From Progne subis subis (Eukaryota; Chordata; Aves; Passeriformes; Hirundinidae): a DNA stretch of 64,000 nucleotides. Below, one piece after another: positions 34,214 to 47,412 of the stretch. The stretch lies in assembly GCA_022316685.1 (NCBI GenBank), contig JAKJHU010000082.1, positions 2,976,001 to 3,040,000 of the forward strand, given 5' to 3'. The notes beneath the pieces are model-generated. The model did not search any database, was not told where the DNA came from, and saw nothing but the letters and a program-made list of their open reading frames with translations. Within the stretch, counting starts at the first letter, position 1. Every line of letters starts with the position of its first letter. The position numbers were made by a program, and so were the translations under genes.

Positions 34214-37130
34214 GAAAACAATATGGCTCTTTCCTGTCCCTCTTTCCCCTGCCAGGACTCCAAAGCCCCACAGTGCTACTGCAAATGAAAGCCCAGCCCA
34301 TCCTCAGTCTGCCTCCAGCAGCAGCTCCACGTGGCAGGAGCCAGGGGCAGCATCCAGGAAACAGCAGTGTGTGACACATCTTACCTCACTCCGTGGCTTG
34401 GTCTGGTCTCATGTGAAGATTCTGCACTGGGGCTGTAAAGGATTCAGAAAAGGAGCAGATGTTAAAAGAATGATCAGTTGTTAAGAGTCACACAGCTTAT
34501 TTTTATTCTCAGCAAGTAGCCATCTGTAATGCTTTTTTCTGATCATCTTATAATGGTCTATAAACACACACCAGTCATGTTATAAAAATATTAGACATTT
34601 CTTTCTCATTTATTAACTTGCTTTAAGTGGAAATCCTCCATAAAAAGGGACTTTGTACTTATGCAAATCTGCAGCCTTGATTTCCACATTGCTTTTTAAC
34701 CACCACTTATTTTAATAAAATGGACATTATTTTGCTTCATTTCTTTTGCTCGTTGAGGAGTTTTCAGCTACATCCTTCTTTCCTCCTGTGCAGCGGAGCA
34801 GAGCAGGATACAGCACAGCACATTAGGGATGGCACTTACTGAGGGAATTGTTCTTTCTCCCTGCTCTCTTTGCAGGGAGAAAACAGCTGATCCCAGAGGC
34901 CTGTGCTGGCAGACAGCTGGAAAAGGCAGGCAAGAACAAAAATCTGCTGAAAAGGTAATAAAGTCCAAGGCTGTGCCTTGCAGGCTGCAAAATCTGCACT
35001 CAGTTGGGATTTGGGAACAGGTGGTGGCAGCTGAAATCCTCAAAATGAGTAGAGGCACAGGGAGCAGCAGTGATCCTGGTGGCTTGTAGTGCCTCCAGAG
35101 CCTTCATATTTTCTGGAGGGCTGGGGATGCTGAAATCATTGCTATTGCATGAGAATGGGCAAGGAGCACTCTCGGTATTCCTGATGATAGTCTGTGGTGA
35201 AATACCTGTGGTGAAATACCCTCCCTCATCCTCTTCACTGAATTTCTACCCTGCTAGCCTAGCACCTGATTAAACAAAAAATTTCCTGCTCAGCCAGGAG
35301 TGGATGTCACACCAAGGTGGCTTCCTTTGTCACCATTTACAGTAGAGGGACTCCTATAATAGGATTTCTCTTCAGAGGCCCTAGATCTGACTGCTCCTGA
35401 GTAGAATTTTTGGACAATAGTTCTTTCAATCACTTTCATCCCAGCCTTTCTACATTCCCTCCCATCTACCTTTTAAAAATCCAATATTTCTGTGATGCTG
35501 ACTTCGAACTTTTCCTCCTAAGTACCTCAAACAAATCCAATGCTATAATGACCATTTTCTCTCAGATGAAGGCTCTATCTTTTGTCACTTAGTGTTCGCT
35601 TCCAACCACTACAGCTTCTGATCTTATTGATTGCTTAAGAAAAAGCAGCAAGAAAACAGTCCTGAAATAACCACCAGAAACATTCATCCTTCCCCAGTAA
35701 TTCTGTAATTCTTGCTCTTAGTCAATAGTGGAGTCATTAAAACCCTCCCGTGACGACTTTCCTTGACTCTTTATGAACTGCAGAAACACTGCATGCTCTG
35801 CTCTCACTCGTCATCTTGCAGGTCTGTTACAGGCTCTTCCTTATCTCTTTCTGTCATTTTTATTCTCCTCTTGCAGTTCTCTTTATTAGAGCAGCCAAGT
35901 CTGCGCTCACTGCAGACCTACTCCCAGGCTCACTCACTGCTATCGCTCCTCCTTTCCTGTGGAAGCTCCCCTTTTCCACAGGCTCTGTTGGTGGCAGGGG
36001 GATGCAGGAGCCCCTGCTGTGGGCAGTGTGCACCCCACACGTGGGAGTTTGTGCACAGTGGAAGTGCAGCTTTGCTGGGTTGGCTGTCCCCCAGTTCCAA
36101 ACCCTGAAATCACCGCTGTGGTCACAACAAAGTCTTTATCACCAGGAGAGGGAAAGGATTTCCACTGCTTTTAGGGGCAGCGTACAGCATACACAAGTTT
36201 AATCATGCTCAGAGAGAACGATGGCACTTCTACAGGGTGCTTACTCACACCTGGCACCTATTCTCGTATTTGGGACCTCTGCATGTGATCAAGGTGTATC
36301 AAGTCATTGATATCTGACTTCTGATACAGTTGTGCATATCAAGCAATTTCCTTCCAGGAAAAGAACCTCCAGTGATGTCATGGAGGGTGCTTATAGAATA
36401 AATCGCTCCTCCAGGTCATCAACTTTTAGCTCACTGACCAATTTCTGGAAGGGTTTCATTGCTTTTTCTTGTGTACAAAAGACAACGTAAGGAGAATACC
36501 AAACCTTCACTATGTTTGTTCTTTGTGAGAATGATGTATGTAAATTTGTAATTTTAGGTTAATAATTACAGTTCTTAATTATTTTCTAGTCTAGAAAATC
36601 AGACTTTATTTTCTTGCCTTCAGAGATTTAGTTGAAATTGCTTTAATAATGAAATCTACTTTTCATTTGTATTCTGTTTCTTCTGCACTCTCATTAGTGA
36701 TCCATAATTTAGGAATCAGGAGTAATTAATAGCTGCCTACACCACATAATGCTGTTAAGGAACAATGCTGCCATTCAGAAGCTTTGGAGCCTCCCCTCAT
36801 TCCATGTCCCACATGTTAACCTGCACTGAAACCTGCTTCATCCAAACTCAGGAGGCAGAAGGATATGGTCCAAAAACCCTGCTGGAGGTGATGTGGGGTT
36901 ATTAGAGGAAATGCCCTGCAAATCTCATTAAACAAAAATTAAGAAGAAGAGCAGACACAGTGTTAGGATTTAATGGTAAGCTGGCAGACAGCACCTAAAG
37001 CTTTCATCTCATTTTTAGGTCTGAGCTGGTGTCTCTTTGCATGGTGTCTAGCAGATGTAAACTGGAAGGGAGCAGGGAGTGCTGTGAAACATTGAGCTGG
37101 GGAGCTCCTTATCTGTCTGACAGAGCAGTC
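34214..37130. other. Non-coding stretch, nothing recognised
   Basis: This is unique-looking sequence. A 14-base unit is repeated in tandem at 35192-35219 (CTGTGGTGAAATAC twice). Overlapping open frames at 35763-36202 (up to 128 codons) show no known domain. 36540-36750 is AT-rich with homeodomain-like words. Confidence 0.35.
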
Positions 37131-37245
37131 TCCCATCCCATCCCATCCCATCCCATCCCATCCCATCCCATCCCATCCCATCCCATCCCATCCCATCCCA
37201 TCCCATCCCATCCCATCCCATCCCATCCCATCCCATCCCATCCCA
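37131..37245. repeat. Perfect pentanucleotide microsatellite (TCCCA)23
   Basis: The unit TCCCA repeats 23 times without a single interruption. On the minus strand this is GGGAT repeated, giving runs of three G separated by two bases, an ideal G-quadruplex pattern. Long open frames in both directions (GWDGM-type and PSHPI-type repeats) are artefacts of the array. Confidence 0.98.
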
Positions 37246-39561
37246 GCATCCTGCAGCAGGCAGGGGGGAGCCTCTCCCAGCAGAATCTGAGATACACAGA
37301 AGTGGCTACAATGAGCTTTGTTGTTCTTCAAGGTTATTTTGATGAAGCCTTATCATCATTTGACCTTGGGATCAAATTATAACACCTTGTAATGCAATTT
37401 ACAGATGCAGGCCCTAAAATGGAGCATCAGCACATTCTGTGCTGCTGAGTTCTCTGGGTTCCTCCAATGCTGCAAAAAGTCATGCATGTTCAGCTTTTCC
37501 TAGGGGACTTGCCCTACCGCTGCAAAACCAGCTTTAATCCCAAACCCTCTGAACTTGGACAGGTGTGCACCTGAGTGCTGAATCTACTGATCTGACAAAT
37601 CTGATTTGACAAAATCGAATGATCTGACAAATCTGTGTGACAGGCACTGACCACTGACTCCACCCGGGCGGTTTGGGTGGGGTGACAGTGGCCTGGTCAA
37701 GGTGTGATTTTGCTGCAGTACTTTTATTAAAGCTTGCCCATGAGGAAGGAAGGGCTAGGTTATTGTACACATATCCAGGCAGCCAAACACACTGCAGGTG
37801 TTAGGGGCTGCACTGCACACAGCTGTGTCTAAGCACTTTGAGGTTCCACAGTACTTGTTTTGCTTACCATATTCTTTATTTCTACTGACCATCATCCTAA
37901 GAAAAACTTACCTCCTTACTTTCCCACACCAGTGGAAGCACTCTCCCCTCTCCATAATACCCAGACTGTAAATTAACTTTCCATAAGCAACCACCAAGAC
38001 CAAGAGTTTTCCAGAGATCTTTCCTGTTAAGAGCCTGCCCACATGGAGAGTAGAAAAAGGTAGGACAGAGCTAAATCCAGCAAATCCTTTGACATACGCA
38101 CTGAAGAAGTTGACCTCGATTTGCAACACAGTGGTGGTGATAGCTGGGAAAAATTGGGAGTTGATGATATTTACCTTGTTAAGGACTTGCAGAGCCAAGA
38201 GACACAAGCAGATTGGTAAGGGTTGAGAACAGTGATCACAGTGGGAGCATTGCCTCACTCTTTTGGCTCCTCAGGCAACAAGCAGTGACTAAGTCCTTTG
38301 CTCAGGAGATACTTGATTCAGCTTTTATTAATTTAATTTTCTTAAAATTAAGAAAAGGATTAATTTCTTATTTAGTTTTCTATTAGCTCCCATGGGAGTT
38401 GGCATTCCACTACTTTACTGGAGTAGGGAAGACAACTGTCTTCAAGATCTACTGTTGTGTATTAACTGGTGACCAGAGTGTCCCATATCACCTCCCAAAA
38501 AATGAACAGAAACCATGTGTTGAAGGATTGCCTAGGTGCCTCCTTAAAAGTGCAGCTAGGTAGGAGATGACAGCCTGATTAGCATCCCCTGGGAGTCTAT
38601 GAATAGACACACAGTTCCTCAGACATGCTGATGAGGATGAGCCAAGTTTGAGTGTCATCACAGTGAGAAGCATCCTACCCTCATAATTCAAGTGGGTGAA
38701 GGGGATTCACTGAGAGGATCAGCGCATTTACAGCATCTGCCTGTCCTCACTGCTCCCTCCCCACCACCATCACCCAGGAGGGTCTGCTGCAATCACTGAG
38801 ACGTTCTCCTGCATAACACTTGGTGTTAGCTCAGGCCTTTCTGGAACACTCCATACGTTGAACCACAAAAGGCAGTTTCAGCAGTTGAGGACCCAAACAC
38901 ACTATTAAAGGGATTTTTTTTTTTTTTTTTTCCCTGAGTATTAGTTATCAATACTGTTAAATAAATGTCAGTCATTTTTAACTTAAAGAAATTTTAACAT
39001 GTCCAGCTAAATCCACTGAATTTGGGGTTGTTTTCTCCATTTACTGTATGAAATTGAGTGTTACCAAGACTGGATCCTCACCTGGCCACTCACAAAGGGA
39101 CATGATGCTCCTTTTCGTCTTTTAACTTAAAACCTCCATTTTCCAGAGCCACGCTATAATGGCACAATTTCCAGGCCCTTCAATGATGTTTCAGTGCTGT
39201 GTGCCCGCATCCCATCCATCCCTCCCAGCCCAAAGCTCACTGCAGCTGCCCCTGTGGAGAAGGGGATGCCAATGCCACGGTGGTGAGCAGGAGGTGGCAC
39301 TGGCCTGAGAGGTGTCCAAAGAGAAGTGAGGCATCCAGCCAGCACACCCAGAAGGATCACTGGGATCCTGACCCACTCAGCAGATCCTGACCCACATCTC
39401 ATGTTCCTCCCCCATTGCTACATCAGCCCAATTTTTGGATTTATCCCCAGTTCTGACTCTTCCTGGGGCAACTCCTGAGGGCTGTCACAGCCTCTTCTGC
39501 CTGCACAGCTCCACAGAGGGGTGGCTCTGGAGGCTGTGCCTCCAGCCAAACAGGGAACCTT
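37246..39561. other. Non-coding stretch, nothing recognised
   Basis: TGATCTGACAAATCTG occurs at 37588-37603 and 37620-37635 with a degenerate copy between them, a small imperfect tandem repeat. A 9-base perfect inverted repeat lies at 38337-38356 and an 18-base T run at 38914-38931. No gene is recognised. Confidence 0.4.
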
Positions 39562-40139
39562 TGTGAGGTTTTTATCTCCTTTTCTTCATGTTACAGCTGG
39601 GAATAATGCACGGGAATCGCAGTTTCGTCTTTGGACTTAGATATTTATTAATTCTTATTTATATTACAGTCTCATCAGTCTTGAGCTCTAACTAGCAAGG
39701 TAGAAAACGGAGGTGCCTCCAACTCTTTCCAAGGTCTTTTAAGCACTAATTAACCAATAATGAGATGACACTTATATTATTTATACTTTTGACCCAATAA
39801 TTGACCACACAAGGTCAATTCCAATGAGGACCTTTTCACCCAGTTAGAAGAAACCACCCAAAACCATAAAGAAGAAGAAGGTGAAGAAGAAGGACTTAGC
39901 CAACATCCTAAATCCTCCATATTGCTTCACATATATACTCTATACTAAACCCTTAAATTCTAAGTTTTTCTCCCTGTGAGATCACACGATGCTGTTCAAA
40001 CTCCACACCCACAACCCCAGTGCCATCACTCAATTTCGGAAGCCTGTTCCACAGCCTCAGGTGAAATGTAGTGCTTGCTTGAGGGTCAGTGCCTTTTAGA
40101 ACACAAAGCCTGAAATTCTCAGCTTGCAGAATTCCAACA
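39562..40139 (-). mobile_element. Solo LTR, minus strand
   Basis: On plus the element runs from TGTGAGGTTTTTATC to GCAGAATTCCAACA, so the LTR starts TGTTGGAATTCTGC on minus, a start I associate with a songbird retrovirus LTR. The reversed TATA box (AAAGTATAA) is at 39781-39789 and a reversed AATAAA at 39644-39649. The flanking hexamers AACCTT and ACTCTT match at four positions, a possible decayed 6-base duplication. Confidence 0.75.
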
Positions 40140-40145
40140 ACTCTT

Positions 40146-43100
40146 GGGACTTGAACAGGAATAAAACCATTGTCTTGGGAGTGGAGTCCCAAACATGAAG
40201 CAATTATATTCAAGTTTTAAATCTGGGAGAAGAGGGAAGCAAACAGAAAACCTCTGTTCATATTCACACTGGTTACTGCTTTGTTCCCAGGCAAAGAAAT
40301 TAATCTTTTGTCTCTTATCTCTTAAACCTGCAACAGTGATCTTGTCTTTTAATTATTTATCACTTCTGAGCTGCCATGACATCTGCAAACTTTGTTCAGT
40401 ACCTTCAGGTTGTCTCTCAGGTCACTGAAAAAATATTGCAGGACCTCTCTGCAAGCACACACCAGCATAGTAATGACTTGGTTGCTCTCAGAGTTCATCA
40501 CCTATCAGCCAGAAATAAAACTTAACAGGAATGAAGGTCATCTTGTGTTGCTTCTTAAATATTCCATGGTATCAAGAAAAAGTAGATTATACAAACTACT
40601 AATTTAATCAAGTAAGTTTACAATGCTATTAAAAAACTAGTATAAGAGGATCCATTTTTTACAAGCCAATACCAAGCAGCAATTATTAAAGAACTTACAT
40701 CCTTTTAACCATTTATTAGAAGATTACTGTATTTGTCCTCCTTTTGTTTTGTCTGAGTCAGATATCAATTTTTCATTTACCTGAATTTTATTTACACAGA
40801 TCAATCCATTCCTGCTTCAAATTCTTAACAATAACTCCTCTTCAATGCCTTGAAACTCTCCTAGGGTTCTAGGAGTTTTGAAAAACAAAACCAACCAATA
40901 CAGCAAATTAAAAAAAACAAAAAACAAGCAAAAAACCCCTATCAAACAAAAAATCTCCCCCACACATAGACAAAAACAAAACAACAACAAAAACAAAACA
41001 ACAAACACAAACACCAACAAAAAGCCAAACAAACAAACAAACAAAAAACAAGCAAACCCCCCCATAACATCAGTCTTTAGTCTGCTCTCTTAGAACTACA
41101 GCGTGTGAAATAATCTACATCTGCCAAACTGAAGAAGTGTAACTTCTGTACCTGAGGTTTAACACACTCCTCATTGTGAGCGATGAAACTATCGCATTCT
41201 CATTTGAAAAGGATACACCATTTTGCCTTTCCTCAGCTGGAAGATAGAAACACCTACTGAAAATTGCCTCTTCCATGCTTTCACTGGCAGTGTTCCCACT
41301 TCCTAGGAATGGACTGTTACAACTGCTACGTATTTCTTGTGGTTTAATACACCTTCAGCTCTCCACCCCAGGTCTTACAATCTTGCTGATGCCTTTGATT
41401 TCAACTTCTGTTATACCTTCTTTCCCTGAATCTCCAGGTAATGACTTACAGCCCACCACCTTCCCCTTCCTTCTCTTTGTTATGCATCAGACATTTAAAA
41501 CCCTTTTCCTTCCTAGTTGCCTTACAGGCCCCTAAATCAGGTTCCAGAGTAGCCCTCTTTCTCACTGTGGTGTTTTTGGAGCTTGTAAGTGGAGCTGAAG
41601 CGCTTCCAGAGCACCCTTATGTGCTCTGCAATTTTACTTCAGCTCCTAACCACTAAAATTATGTGTAATGCCATGAAACAGGCAACCTTAAACCACGCAG
41701 GGAACATCCTCTGGTTTTGGACTTGCAGATAAGAGGTGCAGTCCCATCACACCAGAAATAGCAGTTTTGCAGCGTCCTCAGTTTTACAAGTGTCTCCCTG
41801 CTGGATGCCAGACTTTCTCACTGTCGCTGAGAACTGGCAGAAGCGGCAGAAGAGTCTCAGCAGCACGAGCAGCACTCAGACTGATGTCTGCCAGGAGTAC
41901 ACAGCCTTTTTCACCACTGAAATGACAGATGGCTGCTTGAGCAGCGGCCAACTTGCTTTCCAATGCCAGGGGGTGGGCTGTAGCAGCCATTAACTAGTAC
42001 TCCATCTCCTGCTCCCTGTTAGGACATGGATTTATCAACATTCCCGATAATTTCTTTTGAGTTCTCGATGACTCACTAACAGGGAGGGTAATTTCCATAT
42101 CGAGCAGCGATCCTCCTTCCCGTTTGCCCATTAAGTGCTTTCAAAAAGGGAAAGGATAAGAGCCTCAGCAGCCAAAATCACCTGGGGGAATGTGTCTCGT
42201 GTACCATTACTGCCTGCGTGCTGCTGTGCAGCCGGGAATTCAAGTCTGTGTCGGCTATTAAACTTGAGCAGCAGGGAATTCTCAAGAAGCCCAAAGGAAC
42301 CCAACTGAATTATGTAGGGTACTCGAGTCACTCAGGCTCTCTGGAAAGCCTCCAGCCTATTGCACAGTGGAGGAGCACCGTGTCTGCCCCCAGAGGGGAA
42401 TGTGCAGAGAAGGCAAATCCCCCTGCAGGGTGGCAGAGAGCCAGCACAGGTAACACGTGCCCTCAGTGGCAGGGTCCTGCAAGCCCCTGACCCGTAACAG
42501 GGATCCCTTCTGCTCCCACCGTGCTCACTGTGTTCTCTAGGATACAGATCGACCCTCTTCTCTGTGAACCTCACTAATTTTGCCATCTGGTTCAAGGTGG
42601 AGACGGGGATCTGTTTTGGCAGCTCCGTTCTGGTGGTGGTATTTCCATGCTACAAACAGGCTGAGCACATTTACAGAGGGAGAGGGGCAGGTTGTGGCAG
42701 GAGTTCCTGCAGTGATCCTGTGCCACCTCTGCACTGTGCAGCAGGGTTTGCTCATCCTGCTCACAGAAACAGGAATATCTGCTCAGCTCTCAGGCAAAGA
42801 CAAGGCTGATGGGCCAGGGGTGGGTTTCTTGGGCTGTTGACATCATTCCCAGTGGAGAAATCCCATATCCAGTGTCCTGCCTCTCATCCTGTGTTACCCT
42901 GCAGTTCTTTTGCTGGTTATCTTTGGTTTCGTTCTCTGTAGTCAAATCATTACACCTATAATTGAAATGACCATGGGCAGCAGAAACCTCTGTCACAGCC
43001 CCTCCTAAGAGTCCCTGCAGCCTCGGGGAAAGATTCAGTCACACAACAATCCAGGCTGGAAGAACCTGCTTCAAAGCAGGGTCCACAATGAGATCAGATC

Positions 43101-44530
43101 GGGTCACTCAGTGCTTTACTCAAACTAGGCTGGGGAGCCTTCAGAAATGGAGATGGTACACCCGCCCCAGAACACAGGGTCTGTGCCTGACTATCCTTGT
43201 GGGGGACATACCCAGTCAGCTCCTCTCTAGACTCCACTGGTGTCTGCTGTCTCTTGCCTGCCATGCACAGCTGAGAACTGTGTGTGTGAAGCTCTAAGAC
43301 TCAGAGTGAGATGTGGAATGGAGGAGAGATGGCAGGAACAGGGCAGAGGATTCAAGGCATTATGCAGAGCTTCCACAATGGCAAACCCTGCCCACAGCAC
43401 CGTTTGCTTGCACTCAGAGTCTGTAGGGGTGCTGGGATCACTGCACTTATGGCAGGGGAGAGAAGTCACACACAGAGGCACAGCGCTGACAAAGCCCGTC
43501 TCAGAGGGGAAGCGCAATCTCATTCTACAAGCTACCCATTAAACATATCTGCTTCTTCATTTACTTTGTGCATATTGACAAACACATTCTCACAATTCCC
43601 TCTGCAGAGGCATGAATTTTGTTCTCCACAGAAGCACCAAGTACCATTTTTAGAGCCGTTCCCACTGAGCATCGCTGCCCTATAAATGCATTAGCACTAC
43701 AGATTGCAACTGAGCAGCAGACACACAGCAGATACAAAGCAGTGACAGTGAAAGGGGCTGCTCCCTGCAGAGATGTCCCACTGTCTGATTTTTCACTTCA
43801 ACTTGCACTTTATAATATTCTTCAAAGATTACTGTACACATTTATTTGTAACTGCATCCATTTATCCCTGCTAACTGCAGCCTGCAGTTCACACACCCAG
43901 CACATGCAGCTCTGCCTGGGCCACCCCAAAGGCTGGGAAGCAGCAGGACACAGCCTTTCAGTCAAACAAGGGATGGCTGTCACATGTAATATGACAAAGT
44001 GGAGGTAGACAGGCCATTTAAAGTCACATTTAACATTTTAGTTAGCCTTACACCAGGTAGAAAGTGCTCATTTGCATTTTTCACAGCAATGGTCAAATTG
44101 AAAGAGGAAGGAGAAAACTAGGAAGGAAACCAGGCTTTGTTCTGTAACTACAAAGACAGATAAAAGTATTATTTTTCAGTTTGTGCGTGCTCCTCCCCTC
44201 ATATGACTGACAGCTTGGGGGTACAGCTCCAGTGCAAGGTAATGCCCATGGCCTGAGCTAACACCTGGCCCTTGGGGAGGGAGCCACTGCCTCTCACCAA
44301 CGTGTCTGTGGCAAAATTTTAATCACACAAAGTCTGAAATTATGGTTTAATAGAGAGGAACTCAAGGAACTTAAGAAACCTTAGAAAGAAAACCAGCACA
44401 CAACCTGTTAGTTCCGTGGCTGACATCAAGATGTGGAATCTCCTCTTTCTGACAGCAAAATGAGAATTTAAAACCTCATGTTCAGCTGTTTCTTGCCTGT
44501 CTCCATTGACTGAAGGCTTGACCTGAGTTC
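40146..44530. other. Non-coding stretch with an A/C-rich tract
   Basis: An A/C-rich low-complexity tract at 40878-41060 is listed separately. 41990-42130 is a repeat-free stretch with a perfect AP-1 word (TGACTCA, about 42069-42075) and could be regulatory. 42200-44000 is GC-richer with overlapping open frames up to 129 codons on both strands and no known domain. Confidence 0.3.
40878..41060. repeat. A/C-rich low-complexity tract
   Basis: CAAAA- and CAACA-type words dominate, with CAAA repeated near 41029-41044 and a C run at about 41057-41063. The minus strand reads as a Phe/Leu/Val-rich open frame, which is an artefact of the T/G-rich composition and not a membrane protein. Confidence 0.85.
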
Positions 44531-44597
44531 CTTGACGGGGGTTGAACCAGGTGGTCCCCAGAGGTCCCTTCCAACCCTAGAGATTCCATGACTCTGC
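44531..44597 (+). mobile_element. CR1 LINE 3'-end fragment
   Basis: The plus strand shows the canonical CR1 tail: GAGGTCCCTTCCAACCCTAG followed by an imperfect ATTCCATGACTCTG terminus, where CR1 elements end in short repeats of an ATTCTATG-like unit. Only the last 70 or so bases remain. Confidence 0.75.
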
Positions 44598-47408
44598 AGT
44601 TTTTTTCCTGTGTAACCTATTCCAGCACACAACTCCTCTGCTCAACGCTTTGTCCCAGATCTCCTCTGTTCTCTCCTAGGACATTTTCTCTCTAGCATAG
44701 TCAAAGTGCAGGGCAGTTTATTTATGTTTTGTTGTCAGAGTCTATACGTACATGAAGATTAATGGTTTCCTTCAGTTTCCCTTTTCTTGGACTTTCAAAT
44801 CCCAAACCTGCCCTCATCCATTTATAGCATCTTTGCATTGCTGGCTCTATCCAAAATTATTTGCACAGTCAGAGCCTGGTCTGCAATAGAGAGAAATGTT
44901 CCCTCCCAAACACCCCAGCATTCAGTTCAGCAGAGGCAAATGGTATTTTGCCACTTCCTCCTGCTGAGCTACACAATTTTCAGAGCCCTGAAAGGGGCTG
45001 ACATATGTAGGCAATGGGAAATTACCCAAAAATTCAATTAGTGCTGTATGTCACAGCACTTTTTAGACCTGCTGACTAAACACCTTACCAGCAGTGAGGA
45101 TGAAATAGAACTGATGACATGATTCATTGACATTACACTGGGTTTTGGATCCAGAAATACATTAATCAAATGTCAGTTCATAAGGACAATATTCATAAGC
45201 CCAGGCCATCTTCATGATGACTTCTCCTTTCATAATTAGGTTCTCTTGTTTTGTCCCAGTGATACTCAGTGGAATTCTGTAATTAGTAAGAAGCACAGCA
45301 CACACCTGGGGTTTGTTCTCTTAAACATTACCTAAGCTACGCTGTAAATTTTATTACAACAGAACAGCAAACATCAGACATTGCAATGCTTGGGGGAAAA
45401 AAAAAGTTAAACAAGAACAAACAAGATCTATGAGAACAACATTCTGTAGATTATGAAAATGTGTTTGACTGAACAATCCCAGCTGAGAGCTATCAACCAC
45501 TGCCAACACACCCAAACCAATTACTGATAAAGCTGCTATGAAGCATGGATCAGTAAGAACTTGGAGAAACCATCTTGGCACGAAAGCTTTCCTCACTATT
45601 TCTCTTTCAAAGCTTGCCAAGGAAATGAACCCATGGAGATGTAATTAAATGCAACATGAAAAAGTCTTCTAGGAAAAAAAACAACCATCCAACCAAACAA
45701 GGAGCCATATTTAAATCTGTTTTGTCAAACGTTGTAAAAAGTAATTTTTCCTTCCTCTCTCCTCCAGGCTGGTCTCACAGATAAACAATTAAAATTAATG
45801 CAGTAATATCAGAAGTTTTTCAGACTTTTATTTCATTTCAGGTTCAAAAGACAAAAGGGTTCACAAGTTTCTGTAAAGATACAGAAACTCATTTGCCAAT
45901 TTGCATCCTTGATAAAGAGCTTCTCTGTAACAATTTTCATTAATTAGGAAGCACAGAAAATATAACTCTGCATTAGTGAGTAATGACATAGAAGACCTTA
46001 AAACCTCAGGAGATTAGAAATCCAGATGTTCCTCTGGCCAGATGTAAGTGTAGTGGTTCTCACAGTATCTGCTAGGGAGAGACAACAGTATTTTGGAATA
46101 GCTGGACTAATGCAAAGGCCTTTCAAATGAGTAATATAGGATTTAATAGCTGATGAATTCCTATGCAAATTATAGTAGAGCAAAAGGAGAAGAGTAATCA
46201 TAAAGTTTTGGTGACCAGATTTTTTTGTCTTTCTTACCTACAAATATAGACTGCGGTAGAAACACAAATCCGTACAAAAATTTCAGGAGTATTGTCTCAT
46301 TTATGCTGCTGGTCCTGAAAGATTTTTCTCTTGGGAGAACTATAATTGCGTAGTCAAAATGGATTAATGCAATTCTTTAATCATGATTTTCAACAAGGGA
46401 CGGGGGCTAAAAGTTGCTGAGAAACAATTCAGCTCCTCATGCCTTTTAATCAAAACATGTTGGTGGTGTATGTTATGTACCAAAGGATATAACCCACTGA
46501 AATTTCCTGGCTGGAGCTTTCCCTTCAGGACCAGACAAACCTTTTTGTGGTCTGTACCAGTACATGTGCAACTCATCCTGTGTAAACCAGTATCTTGACT
46601 AGTAGGACTGAGTTATGTCTATTTCAAGCATTCCAAAACTGAGGCTTTTCCCATTACTGAGAGGGAGAAACTCAATATGCATTGTCATACTGCATTGAGC
46701 TTGCCTTTAAGTGAGTGAAGCAAATTATCTCTTTCAGAATACACAGTAAAAATAGAGTTTCTGGGTGGCTGGGGTAGCAAAAATCACTCTGTCTGCAATA
46801 TTTAGCTGGAATGTTGCACTAAACGTGTAGGAGATTCTTAAGGGCAAGAGGGAGGAGAGAGAGAGAGACAAAAAAAAGTAAAAATGCCAGTACTAGAAGT
46901 TCAGAGTAAAAATGGAGAAGGTCAAATGAGAGGAAGAGCAAATTTCGTACTTGTGATTCTAACTTTTTGTGAACGTAAGGGTCTGATTGCCTAATCTCTC
47001 ACATCCTTGAATAGCACAACAGTTTTGAAAGACATACTGAAAAGCGCAACAAATGACTTAAAGTGCTGCCAGCGATCAGATCAATACAAGCAATCAGATC
47101 AGTTCCCCTTCCTGGGGGCTGGTCCTTGCTGCACAGCATCCCAGCAGCAGAACACCTCTGTCCCAGCGCCGGGCTCATGGCCAGGCGGGCTCCTCTCCGG
47201 AAGGATGAGCACATCACCGTGTCCAGGACTGCTCAGGAACGCCCAGTGTCCACACTCAGCAGCTGCTTTCCCTCCAGACTCACCCAGGGGCAGTTTCCTG
47301 CAGAGCAGCAGAGCAAAGGGAGGCTCCTTGCAGAGCAGGGAGAGGACAGCTCGGCAGAGGCAGAGGCTGGTTGGGTGCCATCCCGGGACACAGCCTTCCC
47401 TGGGCTGG
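44598..47408. other. Non-coding stretch, nothing recognised
   Basis: This is AT-rich unique-looking sequence, becoming GC-richer from 47060. Plus frames of 141 and 139 codons (47007-47432, 47063-47482) run into the next LTR and show no known domain. Confidence 0.4.
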
Positions 47409-47412
47409 CTGG

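Noticed and set aside
37131..37245. CRISPR-like array
   Set aside because: The units are 5 bases with no spacers; it is a microsatellite in vertebrate DNA.
36963..37382. Open frames of GWDGM-type and PSHPI-type repeat proteins
   Set aside because: They are translations of the TCCCA microsatellite on either strand; any phase of a 5-base unit without stops gives such frames.
40817..41065. 82-codon hydrophobic frame resembling a membrane protein
   Set aside because: It is the T/G-rich strand of a low-complexity A/C tract.
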